From: Rhizobiaceae bacterium CPCC 101076 | Lineage (GTDB): Bacteria > Pseudomonadota > Alphaproteobacteria > Rhizobiales > Methylopilaceae | Assembly (NCBI GenBank): GCA_003347645.1 | Contig: QDFX01000010.1 | Location: 1-64,000 of the forward strand | Reading direction: 5' to 3' | DNA length: 64,000 nt | Part shown: piece after piece, positions 17,136 to 25,130 of the stretch | Position numbering within the stretch: position 1 is the stretch's first letter | Layout of the letters: each line of letters opens with the position of its first letter | The notes under the pieces: model-generated | Told to the model about the DNA's origin: nothing | What the model saw: the letters and a program-made list of their open reading frames with translations, nothing else | Database searches by the model: none | Made by a program: the position numbers and the translations under genes

Positions 17136-18365
17136 TCATTGCTTCGGCGGCGACAGACCCTGGAATGCCCCGCCGAACGGAGAAGGATTCTGCGCCGGCG
17201 GTGGCCCGGGAGGCGCAGCGTCGGGCGATTGCGGCGCGACGTTCCCGAATGCGCCGCCGAACGGCGATGGATTCTTTGTTCCCTGCGGCGCGCCGGGCTG
17301 TGCTGGCTGCGGAGCGGGCGCGTTCTGCTTCATCCGCTTCTGCTGCTCTTCCAGGAAGCGCTGCTGGTTGGCGCGCTTCTCGTCGATGACCTCCTGCTTG
17401 CAGACCGTCGCGTCGTGCAGGCTGCCGCGCCAGATCGCGACGGCTGCAAGCGCGATCAGGAGAAGGCCGATCGTTGCCGGATGGGCGACGAAGCGGCCGA
17501 TCGGATTGCCGTAGAGTCGGGAGCGCGAGGCCCGCCCGGTCACGATGGCCTCGCGGCGGCGGGTGTGCGCTTCCTGGATCATCGCCCCGATGAGCGTCAC
17601 CGCGATGATGATCACCGCCAGCGCCGACAGCGACGGGTCGATGCCGTAGCGGACCTTCGAGGCCAGCGCCGTCGTGAAGGTCGACTGGGCGAGGATCGTG
17701 AAGACTGTCGTGTTGTAGTTCTCGAACGAGGCCAGCAGCGTCAGGAACGCGGCGGACAGGATCGCCGGCCGGAGGAACGGCAGCATGATCTTGCGGAAGG
17801 CCTGGCCCGGCGTGGCGCCGAGATCGAGCGCGGCTTCGGTCAAAGTCGGGTCGAAGCGCTGCAGCCGTGCGCTGAAGATCAGCATGGCATAGGCGGAGAT
17901 GAACGTGACCTGACCGGCGATGGTCAGGAACATGCCGTTGAAGAACACCGAGTCGTAGCCGAAGCCGAGCTGGCGGCCGATATGACCCCAGAATACGATG
18001 GTCGAGATGCCGAGCACGACGCCTGGAATGAGGATCGGCGTGATCAGCACGGTGTAGAGCGCCGAGCGCAGCTTCGGCCCGATCTCGGCAAGTGCCAGCG
18101 CGCCGGCGAGGCCGACCGGAACCGACAGCGCCACGACGCCCGCGCCGATGATGATGCTGTTGACCAGACCGCCCATCAGGCGGCGGTCGTTCACGAGGAC
18201 GCCGAACCATTCCGTCGTGAAGCATTCCCAGGGCGAGATGCGCGGGAACGACGAGGAGTTGAAGGCCGTGATCGTCATGATGATCAGCGGCCCGAACAGG
18301 AAGCCGAAGAACAGCAGCGAATAGCCGACGGAGAAGGTCTGGCCGCGAAGGGTCGAGGCGCTCAT
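17136..18365 (-). CDS. Polyamine-type ABC permease with long proline-rich C-terminal tail
   Basis: A 409-residue protein. Residues 1-270 form a normal PotC-type permease with about six helices and the EAA coupling motif (EAALDLGATPGQAFRKIMLP). A typical PotC is about 270 residues. Here an extension follows: a basic linker (TRRREAIVTGRASRSRLYG), a seventh membrane helix (about 305-322, IGLLLIALAAVAIWRG), a charged helix (EVIDEKRANQQRFLEEQQKR) and a Pro/Gln/Gly-rich end in which NPSPFGGAF occurs twice. The frame is continuous and codon use is uniform, so it is not an assembly join by eye. The tail's role is unknown; envelope anchoring or partner binding is possible. Its ATG overlaps the upstream permease stop. 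Confidence 0.88.
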   Translation of the reverse strand: MSASTLRGQTFSVGYSLLFFGFLFGPLIIMTITAFNSSSFPRISPWECFTTEWFGVLVNDRRLMGGLVNSIIIGAGVVALSVPVGLAGALALAEIGPKLRSALYTVLITPILIPGVVLGISTIVFWGHIGRQLGFGYDSVFFNGMFLTIAGQVTFISAYAMLIFSARLQRFDPTLTEAALDLGATPGQAFRKIMLPFLRPAILSAAFLTLLASFENYNTTVFTILAQSTFTTALASKVRYGIDPSLSALAVIIIAVTLIGAMIQEAHTRRREAIVTGRASRSRLYGNPIGRFVAHPATIGLLLIALAAVAIWRGSLHDATVCKQEVIDEKRANQQRFLEEQQKRMKQNAPAPQPAQPGAPQGTKNPSPFGGAFGNVAPQSPDAAPPGPPPAQNPSPFGGAFQGLSPPKQ

Positions 18366-19285
18366 CGGCCGATCGCCCCGATATTGACCTTGAACACCTT
18401 CATCATCAGCAGGACGAAGCCGAGACAGGTGACGAGGAGGATCGCGGCATAGGCGGAGCCGCGTTGCCAGTTACCGGCGTCGCTGAACCATTGATAGACG
18501 AGCTGCGTGAACCAGAGATTGGACGGGCCGCCGAGGATTTGCGGCGCGGCGAGAGCGCCGGCGGTCAGCATGAACACCATGGTCGCGCCCGACGCGATGC
18601 CGGGCTTGGCCACCGGAAGCACGATCCGCCAATGGACCCTCCACCAGCTCGCGCCCATGTCCTGCGCGGCCTCGATCTGGTTGCGATCGAGCGCCTCGAC
18701 CGCGTTGTAGATCGGGAACACCATCAGCAGGATGTAGGTGTAGGTCAGGCCGGAATAGAGCGCGACATTCGCTCGGATGAAATCTATGGGCACGTCCCAG
18801 AAACCGAGCGACATGCCGACACCGTTGATCAGGCCGGTCGCGCCGAAGATCACGCGGAAGGCGAAGGCACGCAGGATTTCGTTGACCCAGAACGGCACGA
18901 TGAGGCCGAGGATCATCAGCCGGGCCGCCACACCGGTCGCGGAATGGGCGAGGATGAAGGCGATCGGGTAGCAGACGATGACGTCAATGATCGTCACGAG
19001 GACGGAGGCGAGGATCGTCTTGCCGAGCACGCCCATGTCGAGCGTGTTCGTGCCGCTGCCGTCGCGGAACAGGAAGAAGCCGTAGTTCGATAGCGTGTAG
19101 ACGTCCTGCGGCCCGCCAATGTCCTGCGGCGATAGATTGTGCCGGAACGAATAATCGAGCATCGCGACCTGCGGCAGCGCGATGAGGACCAGCACCCAGA
19201 CGAGGACGGTGAGGCTGATAAAGAGCGCGACGCCGATGCCGTGACGGCTGACGAATTCGTCGAAGACCGATTTCAGACGGTCCAC
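18362..19285 (-). CDS. Polyamine-type ABC permease (PotB type)
   Basis: A 307-residue inner-membrane permease with six helices. The EAA coupling motif is NQIEAAQDMGASWWRVHWRI, close to other PotB/PotH proteins. The GTG start at 19285 is chosen because GGAGG lies eight bases before it and it begins two bases after the ATPase stop codon. It should pair with the PotC-type permease encoded directly downstream, whose start codon overlaps its stop. The large loop between the first two helices (about residues 50-85) is periplasmic and could contact the binding protein. Confidence 0.9.
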   Translation of the reverse strand: MDRLKSVFDEFVSRHGIGVALFISLTVLVWVLVLIALPQVAMLDYSFRHNLSPQDIGGPQDVYTLSNYGFFLFRDGSGTNTLDMGVLGKTILASVLVTIIDVIVCYPIAFILAHSATGVAARLMILGLIVPFWVNEILRAFAFRVIFGATGLINGVGMSLGFWDVPIDFIRANVALYSGLTYTYILLMVFPIYNAVEALDRNQIEAAQDMGASWWRVHWRIVLPVAKPGIASGATMVFMLTAGALAAPQILGGPSNLWFTQLVYQWFSDAGNWQRGSAYAAILLVTCLGFVLLMMKVFKVNIGAIGR

Positions 19286-19287
19286 GG

Positions 19288-20373
19288 TCAGGCCTCCGGC
19301 GTGGCGGGGAGCGCCCACGCCTTCTCGGGATTGTACGAGGCCTTAACGACTTGGCCGGGAACCAGCGGTGCCCCCTCGCTGCCGCTGTTGACCCGCGACA
19401 ACCGCAGCGGAATGCCCTTGTCCTCAAGGAAGAGGTTGCGGACGCTGCCCTCGAACTCCTCCTTTACGACGGTGCATGAAATCGACGGAGCATTCGCGGC
19501 CTCGCCAACCGCAAGCTGCTCCGGCCGGATGAACAAAGTGACGATATCGCCCGGCGCGTAACTACGCCCACCGCTGGCCCGGCCGGGCAGCATGCCGATC
19601 GGGGTGTCGACGACGACATCTCCGCCGCTCTGCGACGCTACCTTGCCCGAGATCGCATTGGTCTCGCCTACAAAAGAGGCAACGAAGGCTGTCCGGGGCC
19701 GGTCGTAGATCACTTCGGGCACGTCGATTTGCTGGACCACGCCGGCGCTCATCACCGCGACGCGATCCGACATGGTCAGCGCCTCACCCTGATCGTGGGT
19801 GATGTAGATGAAGGTCAGGCCGACGCGCTTCTGGATGGAGCGAAGCTCCGTCCGCATGTGGTGGCGAAGCTTGAGGTCGAGCGCCGACAGCGGCTCATCG
19901 AGGAGCAGAATGTCCGGCTCCACCGCAAGAGCGCGGGCGATGGCGACGCGCTGGCGCTGGCCGCCGGAGAGCTCATAGACCTTCTTGTCGCCGACACCCG
20001 GCAGCGCGATCAGGTCGAGCAGTTCGTCGGCGCGGCGGCGGCGCTCCTTGCGGCCGACACCACGAACTTCGAGCGGAAAGGCGATGTTCTCGGCGACGGA
20101 CATCAGCGGAAACAGCGCGAGGTTCTGGAAGATCAGCGCGGTCGGGCGCTTGTTTGGGCCGACGCGGCGCATGTCGTTGCCGCCGATCAGCACGCGGCCC
20201 TCGGTCGGTTCAATAAAGCCGGAGATGCAGCGGAGCAGGGTGGTCTTTCCACAGCCGGACGGACCAAGGAAGGAAAAGAATTCGCCGCCCTGAATGGTCA
20301 GCAGAGCGTTGTCGACCGCCGTATGCGACCCGAACCGGATCGTGACGTGGTCAAGCGCGACATCCTTGGTCAT
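19288..20373 (-). CDS. Polyamine-type ABC transporter ATPase (PotA type)
   Basis: A 361-residue cytoplasmic ATPase. Walker A is GPSGCGKTT (about residues 36-44), the signature YELSGGQRQRVAIARAL, Walker B DILLLDEPLSALD and the switch ITHDQGEAL. After about residue 235 a TOBE/OB-fold regulatory domain follows, as in PotA and other CUT1/MOI-type ATPases. The ATG at 20373 (MTKDVALDHV) is preferred; an upstream in-frame start would lie in the stem-loop region. It follows the binding-protein gene after 100 bases and overlaps the downstream permease region closely, so all four genes form one operon. Confidence 0.92.
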   Translation of the reverse strand: MTKDVALDHVTIRFGSHTAVDNALLTIQGGEFFSFLGPSGCGKTTLLRCISGFIEPTEGRVLIGGNDMRRVGPNKRPTALIFQNLALFPLMSVAENIAFPLEVRGVGRKERRRRADELLDLIALPGVGDKKVYELSGGQRQRVAIARALAVEPDILLLDEPLSALDLKLRHHMRTELRSIQKRVGLTFIYITHDQGEALTMSDRVAVMSAGVVQQIDVPEVIYDRPRTAFVASFVGETNAISGKVASQSGGDVVVDTPIGMLPGRASGGRSYAPGDIVTLFIRPEQLAVGEAANAPSISCTVVKEEFEGSVRNLFLEDKGIPLRLSRVNSGSEGAPLVPGQVVKASYNPEKAWALPATPEA

Positions 20374-20375
20374 AC

Positions 20376-20468
20376 CGAACTGAGCCCCTGCACCCGCACC
20401 CCTAAAAGGCAAGAAGCGCGCCGCGTGTGTGACACGGCGCGCTTCCTTTCACACGCGAACTGAGCCCC
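20376..20468 (-). terminator. Stem-loop flanked by 13-bp direct repeats after the binding-protein gene
   Basis: An 11-bp perfect stem (20413-20423 with 20435-20445) lies between binding-protein and ATPase genes. On the minus strand it is followed by TTGCCTTTTAGG, a weak T-rich tail. The block is bracketed by identical copies of CGAACTGAGCCCC at 20376-20388 and 20456-20468. It probably acts as a leaky terminator or mRNA 3' cap that raises binding-protein yield. Confidence 0.7.
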
Positions 20469-20473
20469 CCAGC

Positions 20474-21610
20474 TCAGGCGCTCATGAACTTGTTCACGAA
20501 CTCGGTACGGGCTTCGCTGTACCACTTGGCCTCGGCCGGCCAGGGGTTGAGCTTGGACAGCGCGTCGCCCGGATAGGCGTCGGCGAAGTTCTTCGCGTAG
20601 ACCTCGCCGCCGAACTTGTCGGCGCCGATGACCGGCGAGTTGTAGCCGTGCGTCTTGATTGCCGTGCCGGCGAGCTCCGGATCGTAGCAGGCCGCGATGA
20701 AGGCGTAGACCTGATCGATGTTCTTGGCGCCGACCGGGAGCGACATGCCGTCGACCCAGGCCATCGCGCCTTCGACCGGCGCGCGGTACATGACCGGCTC
20801 GCCGGCCGTCTTGAGGGCGATCGGAGGGCCGTCCCAGGTCTGCGCGACGATGACACCCTCGTTCAGGAGGCCGTTCTTCTGCGCGTCGGCATCCTTCCAA
20901 ATCAGCTTGAGGTTCTTCTTCTTCTTGATCGCGGTCTCGGTGAGTTTGCCCCAGACTTCCTTCATCTTCTCGGGAGTCTCGTAGGCCGACCAGATCGAGC
21001 CGGGAGCGAGTTCGCCGCGGCGCTCCATGCCGAGGCCGAGACCGAGCATCGAGGAATGGGCGCGGCCCATGGTCTTGCCGGCGTTCGCCTCATCCCACAC
21101 GTCGTAATAGGACGGGAACTCGCCGGCCGGGGTGAACTTGTCGGTGCGCCATGCGACACCTTCCGTACCCCAGATGTGCGGGATCCAGGTTGTGCCCTTG
21201 CCGAAGTTCCAGAACTTGTCGCCCAGCGCCATGGCCGGGTTCACCTTGTCGATCGCCACCTTCTTCATGTCGAAGGGCTGAAGCAGGCCAAGGTCCTTCC
21301 AGAGCGGATTGCGGTTCACGGTCGGGGTGACGATGTCGAAGCCCTGGCCGTTGGTGGCCTTCATCTTGTTCAGGATTTCGTCGTTGTCACCGATGCCGGT
21401 GAAATTGATCTTGATACCGGTCTTGTCGGTGAAGCTCTTCTGAAAGCTGTCCGGCAGGTAGTCGGACCACATCAGGATGTTGATCTCGCCCGACGAGGCG
21501 AGCGCGCTCGGGCTGACGATCGCGGGCATCGCAACGGCCGCCGCCGCGGCAGCCGATCCCTTGAGGACGGTGCGGCGATCGACCGGCAGGTTGAACTTGG
21601 AAGCGGACAT
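20474..21610 (-). CDS. Polyamine-type ABC transporter, Tat-exported binding protein
   Basis: A 378-residue periplasmic binding protein of the PotD/PotF class. A Tat leader is clear: DRRTVLKGSAAAAAAVAMPA, cleaved near SALA-S. The mature protein starts GEINILMWSDYLPDSF, the usual first strand of spermidine/putrescine binding proteins, and carries a GIGDNDEILNKMK segment. Export by Tat is unusual among classical PotD proteins but common in this order. A polyamine or related amine is likely, but opine or amino-acid derivatives cannot be excluded. It heads the minus-strand operon and diverges from a second MocR regulator. Confidence 0.9.
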   Translation of the reverse strand: MSASKFNLPVDRRTVLKGSAAAAAAVAMPAIVSPSALASSGEINILMWSDYLPDSFQKSFTDKTGIKINFTGIGDNDEILNKMKATNGQGFDIVTPTVNRNPLWKDLGLLQPFDMKKVAIDKVNPAMALGDKFWNFGKGTTWIPHIWGTEGVAWRTDKFTPAGEFPSYYDVWDEANAGKTMGRAHSSMLGLGLGMERRGELAPGSIWSAYETPEKMKEVWGKLTETAIKKKKNLKLIWKDADAQKNGLLNEGVIVAQTWDGPPIALKTAGEPVMYRAPVEGAMAWVDGMSLPVGAKNIDQVYAFIAACYDPELAGTAIKTHGYNSPVIGADKFGGEVYAKNFADAYPGDALSKLNPWPAEAKWYSEARTEFVNKFMSA

Positions 21611-21666
21611 GGGAGTCTCCAGCGGAATGCGGCCGATCCCTCGGGCGCGTGTTGAGCGCCCTAAGC

Positions 21667-21724
21667 CTCTCAGATGAGAGTTTCGTGACAGCCGTCGGAA
21701 ATGCTATTTCGCAGGACGAAACTC
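21667..21724. promoter_or_regulatory. Inverted repeats between binding-protein and MocR genes
   Basis: The divergent gap holds a short perfect hairpin CTCTCA-GA-TGAGAG (21667-21680) and a 9-bp inverted repeat GAGTTTCGT (21678-21686) with ACGAAACTC (21716-21724), 29 bases apart. The latter is a candidate operator for the MocR regulator, which would then control both itself and the transporter. Confidence 0.5.
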
Positions 21725-21764
21725 GTTAGAGCCAGAGTTTGAATTCTATGGAGCCAGCGTCGAT

Positions 21765-23255
21765 ATGCTGGAGCGTTTCTTTGAAAATCCGCTCGATCAC
21801 GGGCGGGCATTGCAGCAGCAGATCCAGGAAAGGATCGTCCAGGCGATCCTCGACGGCGCTCTGTCGCCTTATGAGCCGCTGCCGGCAACCCGGAGCTTCG
21901 CCAATACTCTGAAAGTCTCCAGGAATACGGTGACCCTGGTCTACGAGCGGCTGGCCGAGGATGGCTACCTGACACCGGTCAACCGGCGCGGATATTTCGT
22001 CAACGAACGCTATGTCCGCGAACAGCTGAACGTTCGTGTCGACGATCGGTCCGCGGCGATGTTTCCCCATGCGGCGAAGCCGGTCGATTTCGAAAAGCGC
22101 TTCCGCATCAGCCCGTCACGGCAGTCGAACATCGTCAAGCCGGCATGGCGCGACTATCCCTATCCCTTCGTGTACGGGCAGGTCTCGCCCGACCAGACCT
22201 CGGTTAGCCGCTGGCGCGATTGCGTTCGCCAGGCCGGCTCGGCCCGCAACGCGCAGGCGTGGATGGGCGATCTCATCGACGCGGATGATCCGATGCTGAT
22301 CGATCAGATCATCCGCCGCATGCTGCCGAAGCGTGGCTTCCGGGCGCGCGAGGACGAGATCCTGATCACGGTCGGCGCGCAGAACGCGGTCTATCTGATC
22401 GCCAACCTGATGTGCGGGCCGGGGACCAGGGTCGGCGTCGAGGAGCCAGGGTATGTCGACGCCCGCAACATCTTCCTCGCGCATGGTGCCGAGATCGTTC
22501 CGCAGAGCGTCGACTCCAATGGGCTGAAGATCCAGGAAGGGCTGAACGGTTGCGCGCTGGTCTATGTCACGCCCGGCCACCAGGCGCCGACCAACGTTAC
22601 CCTCACCATGCAGCGCCGCCTTGCTCTCTTGGAGGCCGCCGAGCGTGAGGACTTCCTGATCGTCGAGGACGATTACGAGCACGAACTGAACTATGTCGGT
22701 CCCCAGCATCCGGCGCTGAAGAGCTTCGACCGCGCCGGACGCGTGATGCATATCGGTAGCCTGTCGAAGCCGGTCTTCCCCGGGCTGCGCCTCGGCTTCG
22801 TCATCGCGCCGCCGCCGGTGATCCGCGAGCTCCGCGCGCTGCGCCGCCTCGAATACCGCCACCCGTCCGCGCTTGATCAGCGGTCGATGGCGATCTTCCT
22901 GGCCGATGGCCATTTCGATGCCCATATCCGCCGCCAGCGTGACACGCTCTCCGCCAAATGGAAGACGATCCTGCGAGAGATCGAACGCCAGCTCCAGGGA
23001 TGCGGCGTGACGATGACGACCGGCGGTTCCGCGCTCTGGCTGCGGCTCCCGGAAGGTGTCGATGCTGGCGTGCTGCAGAAGGCGGCGATGGCGCGTGGCG
23101 TCCTGATCGAGTCGGGCACGGTGCACTTCGTGACGCCCCCGGCGGGACGTGGTTTCATCCGGCTCGGCTTCGCCGCGATCGCCAATGAGAAAATCGCGCC
23201 GGGCATCAAGCTGCTGGCGGAAGTGCTCGCCTCAGTTCCGCGTCGCGCAGCCTAG
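21765..23255 (+). CDS. MocR-type regulator next to polyamine-type transporter
   Basis: A 496-residue transcription factor: GntR winged helix at about residues 12-80 (LPATRSFANTLKVSRNTVTLVYERL) and an aminotransferase-like domain at about 115-490. The PLP lysine is K335 (GSLSKPVFPGLRLGF), with the EDDYEHE box near 300. It diverges from the binding-protein gene and shares a 154-base control region with it, the usual position of a local regulator. Nine bases after its stop a PaiB-like flavoprotein gene starts, suggesting a bicistronic unit. Together with the MocR gene at 15.6 kb, two paralogous MocR regulators bracket the same operon. Confidence 0.92.
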   Translation: MLERFFENPLDHGRALQQQIQERIVQAILDGALSPYEPLPATRSFANTLKVSRNTVTLVYERLAEDGYLTPVNRRGYFVNERYVREQLNVRVDDRSAAMFPHAAKPVDFEKRFRISPSRQSNIVKPAWRDYPYPFVYGQVSPDQTSVSRWRDCVRQAGSARNAQAWMGDLIDADDPMLIDQIIRRMLPKRGFRAREDEILITVGAQNAVYLIANLMCGPGTRVGVEEPGYVDARNIFLAHGAEIVPQSVDSNGLKIQEGLNGCALVYVTPGHQAPTNVTLTMQRRLALLEAAEREDFLIVEDDYEHELNYVGPQHPALKSFDRAGRVMHIGSLSKPVFPGLRLGFVIAPPPVIRELRALRRLEYRHPSALDQRSMAIFLADGHFDAHIRRQRDTLSAKWKTILREIERQLQGCGVTMTTGGSALWLRLPEGVDAGVLQKAAMARGVLIESGTVHFVTPPAGRGFIRLGFAAIANEKIAPGIKLLAEVLASVPRRAA

Positions 23256-23264
23256 GAGATCCCG

Positions 23265-23894
23265 TTGTACATTCCGCCACGTTTTGTCATCGAGGACCTC
23301 CCGGATATCCACGATCACATCCGCGCCTGCCGTCTGGCCAATCTCGTAACGGCGGCGTCGGACGGACTGATCGCCACCCCGCTGCCCTTGATCCTCGATG
23401 CGGCCGAGGGCGAATTCGGCACGCTTTACGGGCACGTCGGCCGGCCCAATCCGCAGTGGCAGAAACCGGTGAAAGGAGACGCGATGGCGATCTTCATGGG
23501 GCCGGACGCCTATGTGACGCCGTCCTGGTATGCGACCAAGCAGGAGACGGGGAAGGTCGTTCCGACCTGGAACTACGTCGCGGTCCATGCCTACGGCCCT
23601 GTCGAGTTCTTCGACGACCCGGATCGGCTGCTGGATGCGGTCACCCGCCTGACAGACCTTTACGAGCAGCCACGAAGCGAGCGCTGGCGAGTCGACGATG
23701 CGCCGGAGAATTTCATCCGCGCGCAGCTTCGCGGCATCGTCGGCCTCCGCCTTCCGATCACGCGGATCGAGGGCAAGGAGAAGATGAGCCAGAACCGCAA
23801 CGAGGCCGACCGCGAGGGTGTCGCGGCGGGACTTGCCGACAGCGAGAGCCAGATGGACCGGGTCGTCGCGGAGCGCGTGCGAAGCGGCCTCTGA
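23265..23894 (+). CDS. PaiB-type FMN-binding protein
   Basis: A 209-residue protein of the PaiB/FMN-binding split-barrel family. The TTG start at 23265 (MYIPPRFVIEDLPDIHDHI) is supported by AGGAG just upstream and by the typical family start. Landmarks are NPQWQKP, AIFMGPDAYVTPSWYATK and VPTWNYVAVHAYG, which form the flavin site. PaiB of Bacillus was described as a negative regulator of sporulation and protease genes, but family members are probably FMN- or heme-binding enzymes. It is coupled to the MocR gene, a pairing seen often in proteobacteria, and may use or detoxify an amine-related product. Confidence 0.88.
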   Translation: MYIPPRFVIEDLPDIHDHIRACRLANLVTAASDGLIATPLPLILDAAEGEFGTLYGHVGRPNPQWQKPVKGDAMAIFMGPDAYVTPSWYATKQETGKVVPTWNYVAVHAYGPVEFFDDPDRLLDAVTRLTDLYEQPRSERWRVDDAPENFIRAQLRGIVGLRLPITRIEGKEKMSQNRNEADREGVAAGLADSESQMDRVVAERVRSGL

Positions 23895-23897
23895 TCC

Positions 23898-25061
23898 TCA
23901 GCGCCGTGTCGGCGGCGCGCCGATGCCGCCTTCGGCCTCCGGGCCGTGCGGCTGTTCGGGATTGTGCGAGTGGGTGGCGCGCTCCTCGGTCGGTGGGCCG
24001 ACATATCCGTCCGGACCGTAGAATACGGCGTGCAGCCCCCAATAGCTCGTGACGAACAGGGCCAGCGCGGCGGCCAACCCTGCCGGGATGTTGCGGGCCG
24101 GCGTCTTGAATTTCTCGAGCACATGCTGCTCGCGGCTGTGATCCGCGGCGACGGCGAGCAAGATCGCCATGATCAGGCCGTGGCCGATGATCTCAATGCG
24201 CCCGAACGGCCAGACGGCGGCCGAGAAGATGAGGAAGAGCGCTACCGCCGATAGCCGCCGGATCAGCGGCGTCCAGAGCAGGCCGAAGCCCATCGTGAAT
24301 TCGGCGACGCCGGCCATCGGGATGAAGCCATCGCGCGGCAGGCCGAAGGTAAGGAACGGCTTCTCCTCGACCAGCGGATAGAACCATTCGGGATAGGCGA
24401 ATTTTTCGAGGCTCGACCACATCAGCGCAATGGCGAGACCCCAGCGCAGCACCTCGAAACGGTGGACGCGCCAGTTCTCGCGCGACGAGCCGGCGAGGAT
24501 CAGATAGCCGGCGACACCGACGCCGAGCGCCAGATAGTCGAACAGGTGAAACAGGTCGTAGTCGCGCAGCGCCAGCAGCCAGAGCGCGATGATGCCGATG
24601 CCGGCGATCCACATCGTCCCCTTCCAGAAGATCAGGGCGGCGATGACGAGCTGCATCCACGACACCCATTCGGCGGGCGTCTTGAGATCGGGCGTCAGGT
24701 AGACCCCGCCAACCGAGAAGATCGAGACGAAGAACGCCGCGACGATGGCCCGGACGTAATCGTCGAGACGGTTCCAGAGCGGCTGGGTGATGCGGTCGAG
24801 GCCATCGAGCACCGGCTTGCCGTAATAGGAGCGCTCGACCAGCCGGGCAATGATGAAGAAGATCAGGACGAGGCCGATGCCGAGCCAGAACCACCCGTCC
24901 TGCAGCGTCCGTATCACGGGTGCAGGCGGCGCGCCGACGATGTACGGCGCGAACCATTTGACGTGGGCCTGCGCAGGCACGGCGGACAGCGCGAGGATCG
25001 CCGCGCCGCACGATGCGGCCGCAGCCTTTGAAACGGTCGAACCGCAAGTTCTCGATGTCAT
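23898..25061 (-). CDS. DoxX-like membrane protein with signal peptide
   Basis: A 387-residue multi-pass membrane protein. A signal peptide precedes a cleavage site AQA-H, so the mature N-terminus would be HVKWFAPYIVG, histidine first. About nine hydrophobic segments follow. The region EVLRWGLAIALMWSSLEKF with FIPMAGVAEFTMGFGLLW resembles DoxX/SURF4-type quinone-linked membrane proteins. The C-terminus is hydrophilic and rich in His, Pro and Glu. Function unknown. An N-terminal histidine after signal cleavage is the arrangement that binds copper in CopC-like proteins, but no other copper gene is nearby, so a metal role is only a possibility. Confidence 0.75.
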   Translation of the reverse strand: MTSRTCGSTVSKAAAASCGAAILALSAVPAQAHVKWFAPYIVGAPPAPVIRTLQDGWFWLGIGLVLIFFIIARLVERSYYGKPVLDGLDRITQPLWNRLDDYVRAIVAAFFVSIFSVGGVYLTPDLKTPAEWVSWMQLVIAALIFWKGTMWIAGIGIIALWLLALRDYDLFHLFDYLALGVGVAGYLILAGSSRENWRVHRFEVLRWGLAIALMWSSLEKFAYPEWFYPLVEEKPFLTFGLPRDGFIPMAGVAEFTMGFGLLWTPLIRRLSAVALFLIFSAAVWPFGRIEIIGHGLIMAILLAVAADHSREQHVLEKFKTPARNIPAGLAAALALFVTSYWGLHAVFYGPDGYVGPPTEERATHSHNPEQPHGPEAEGGIGAPPTRR

Positions 25062-25130
25062 CGAAGCCCCCCAGCCTCGATGGAACTGTCGCCTACAACG
25101 GACGCGCCGCCAAGTGCGTAGTCGACCTGA

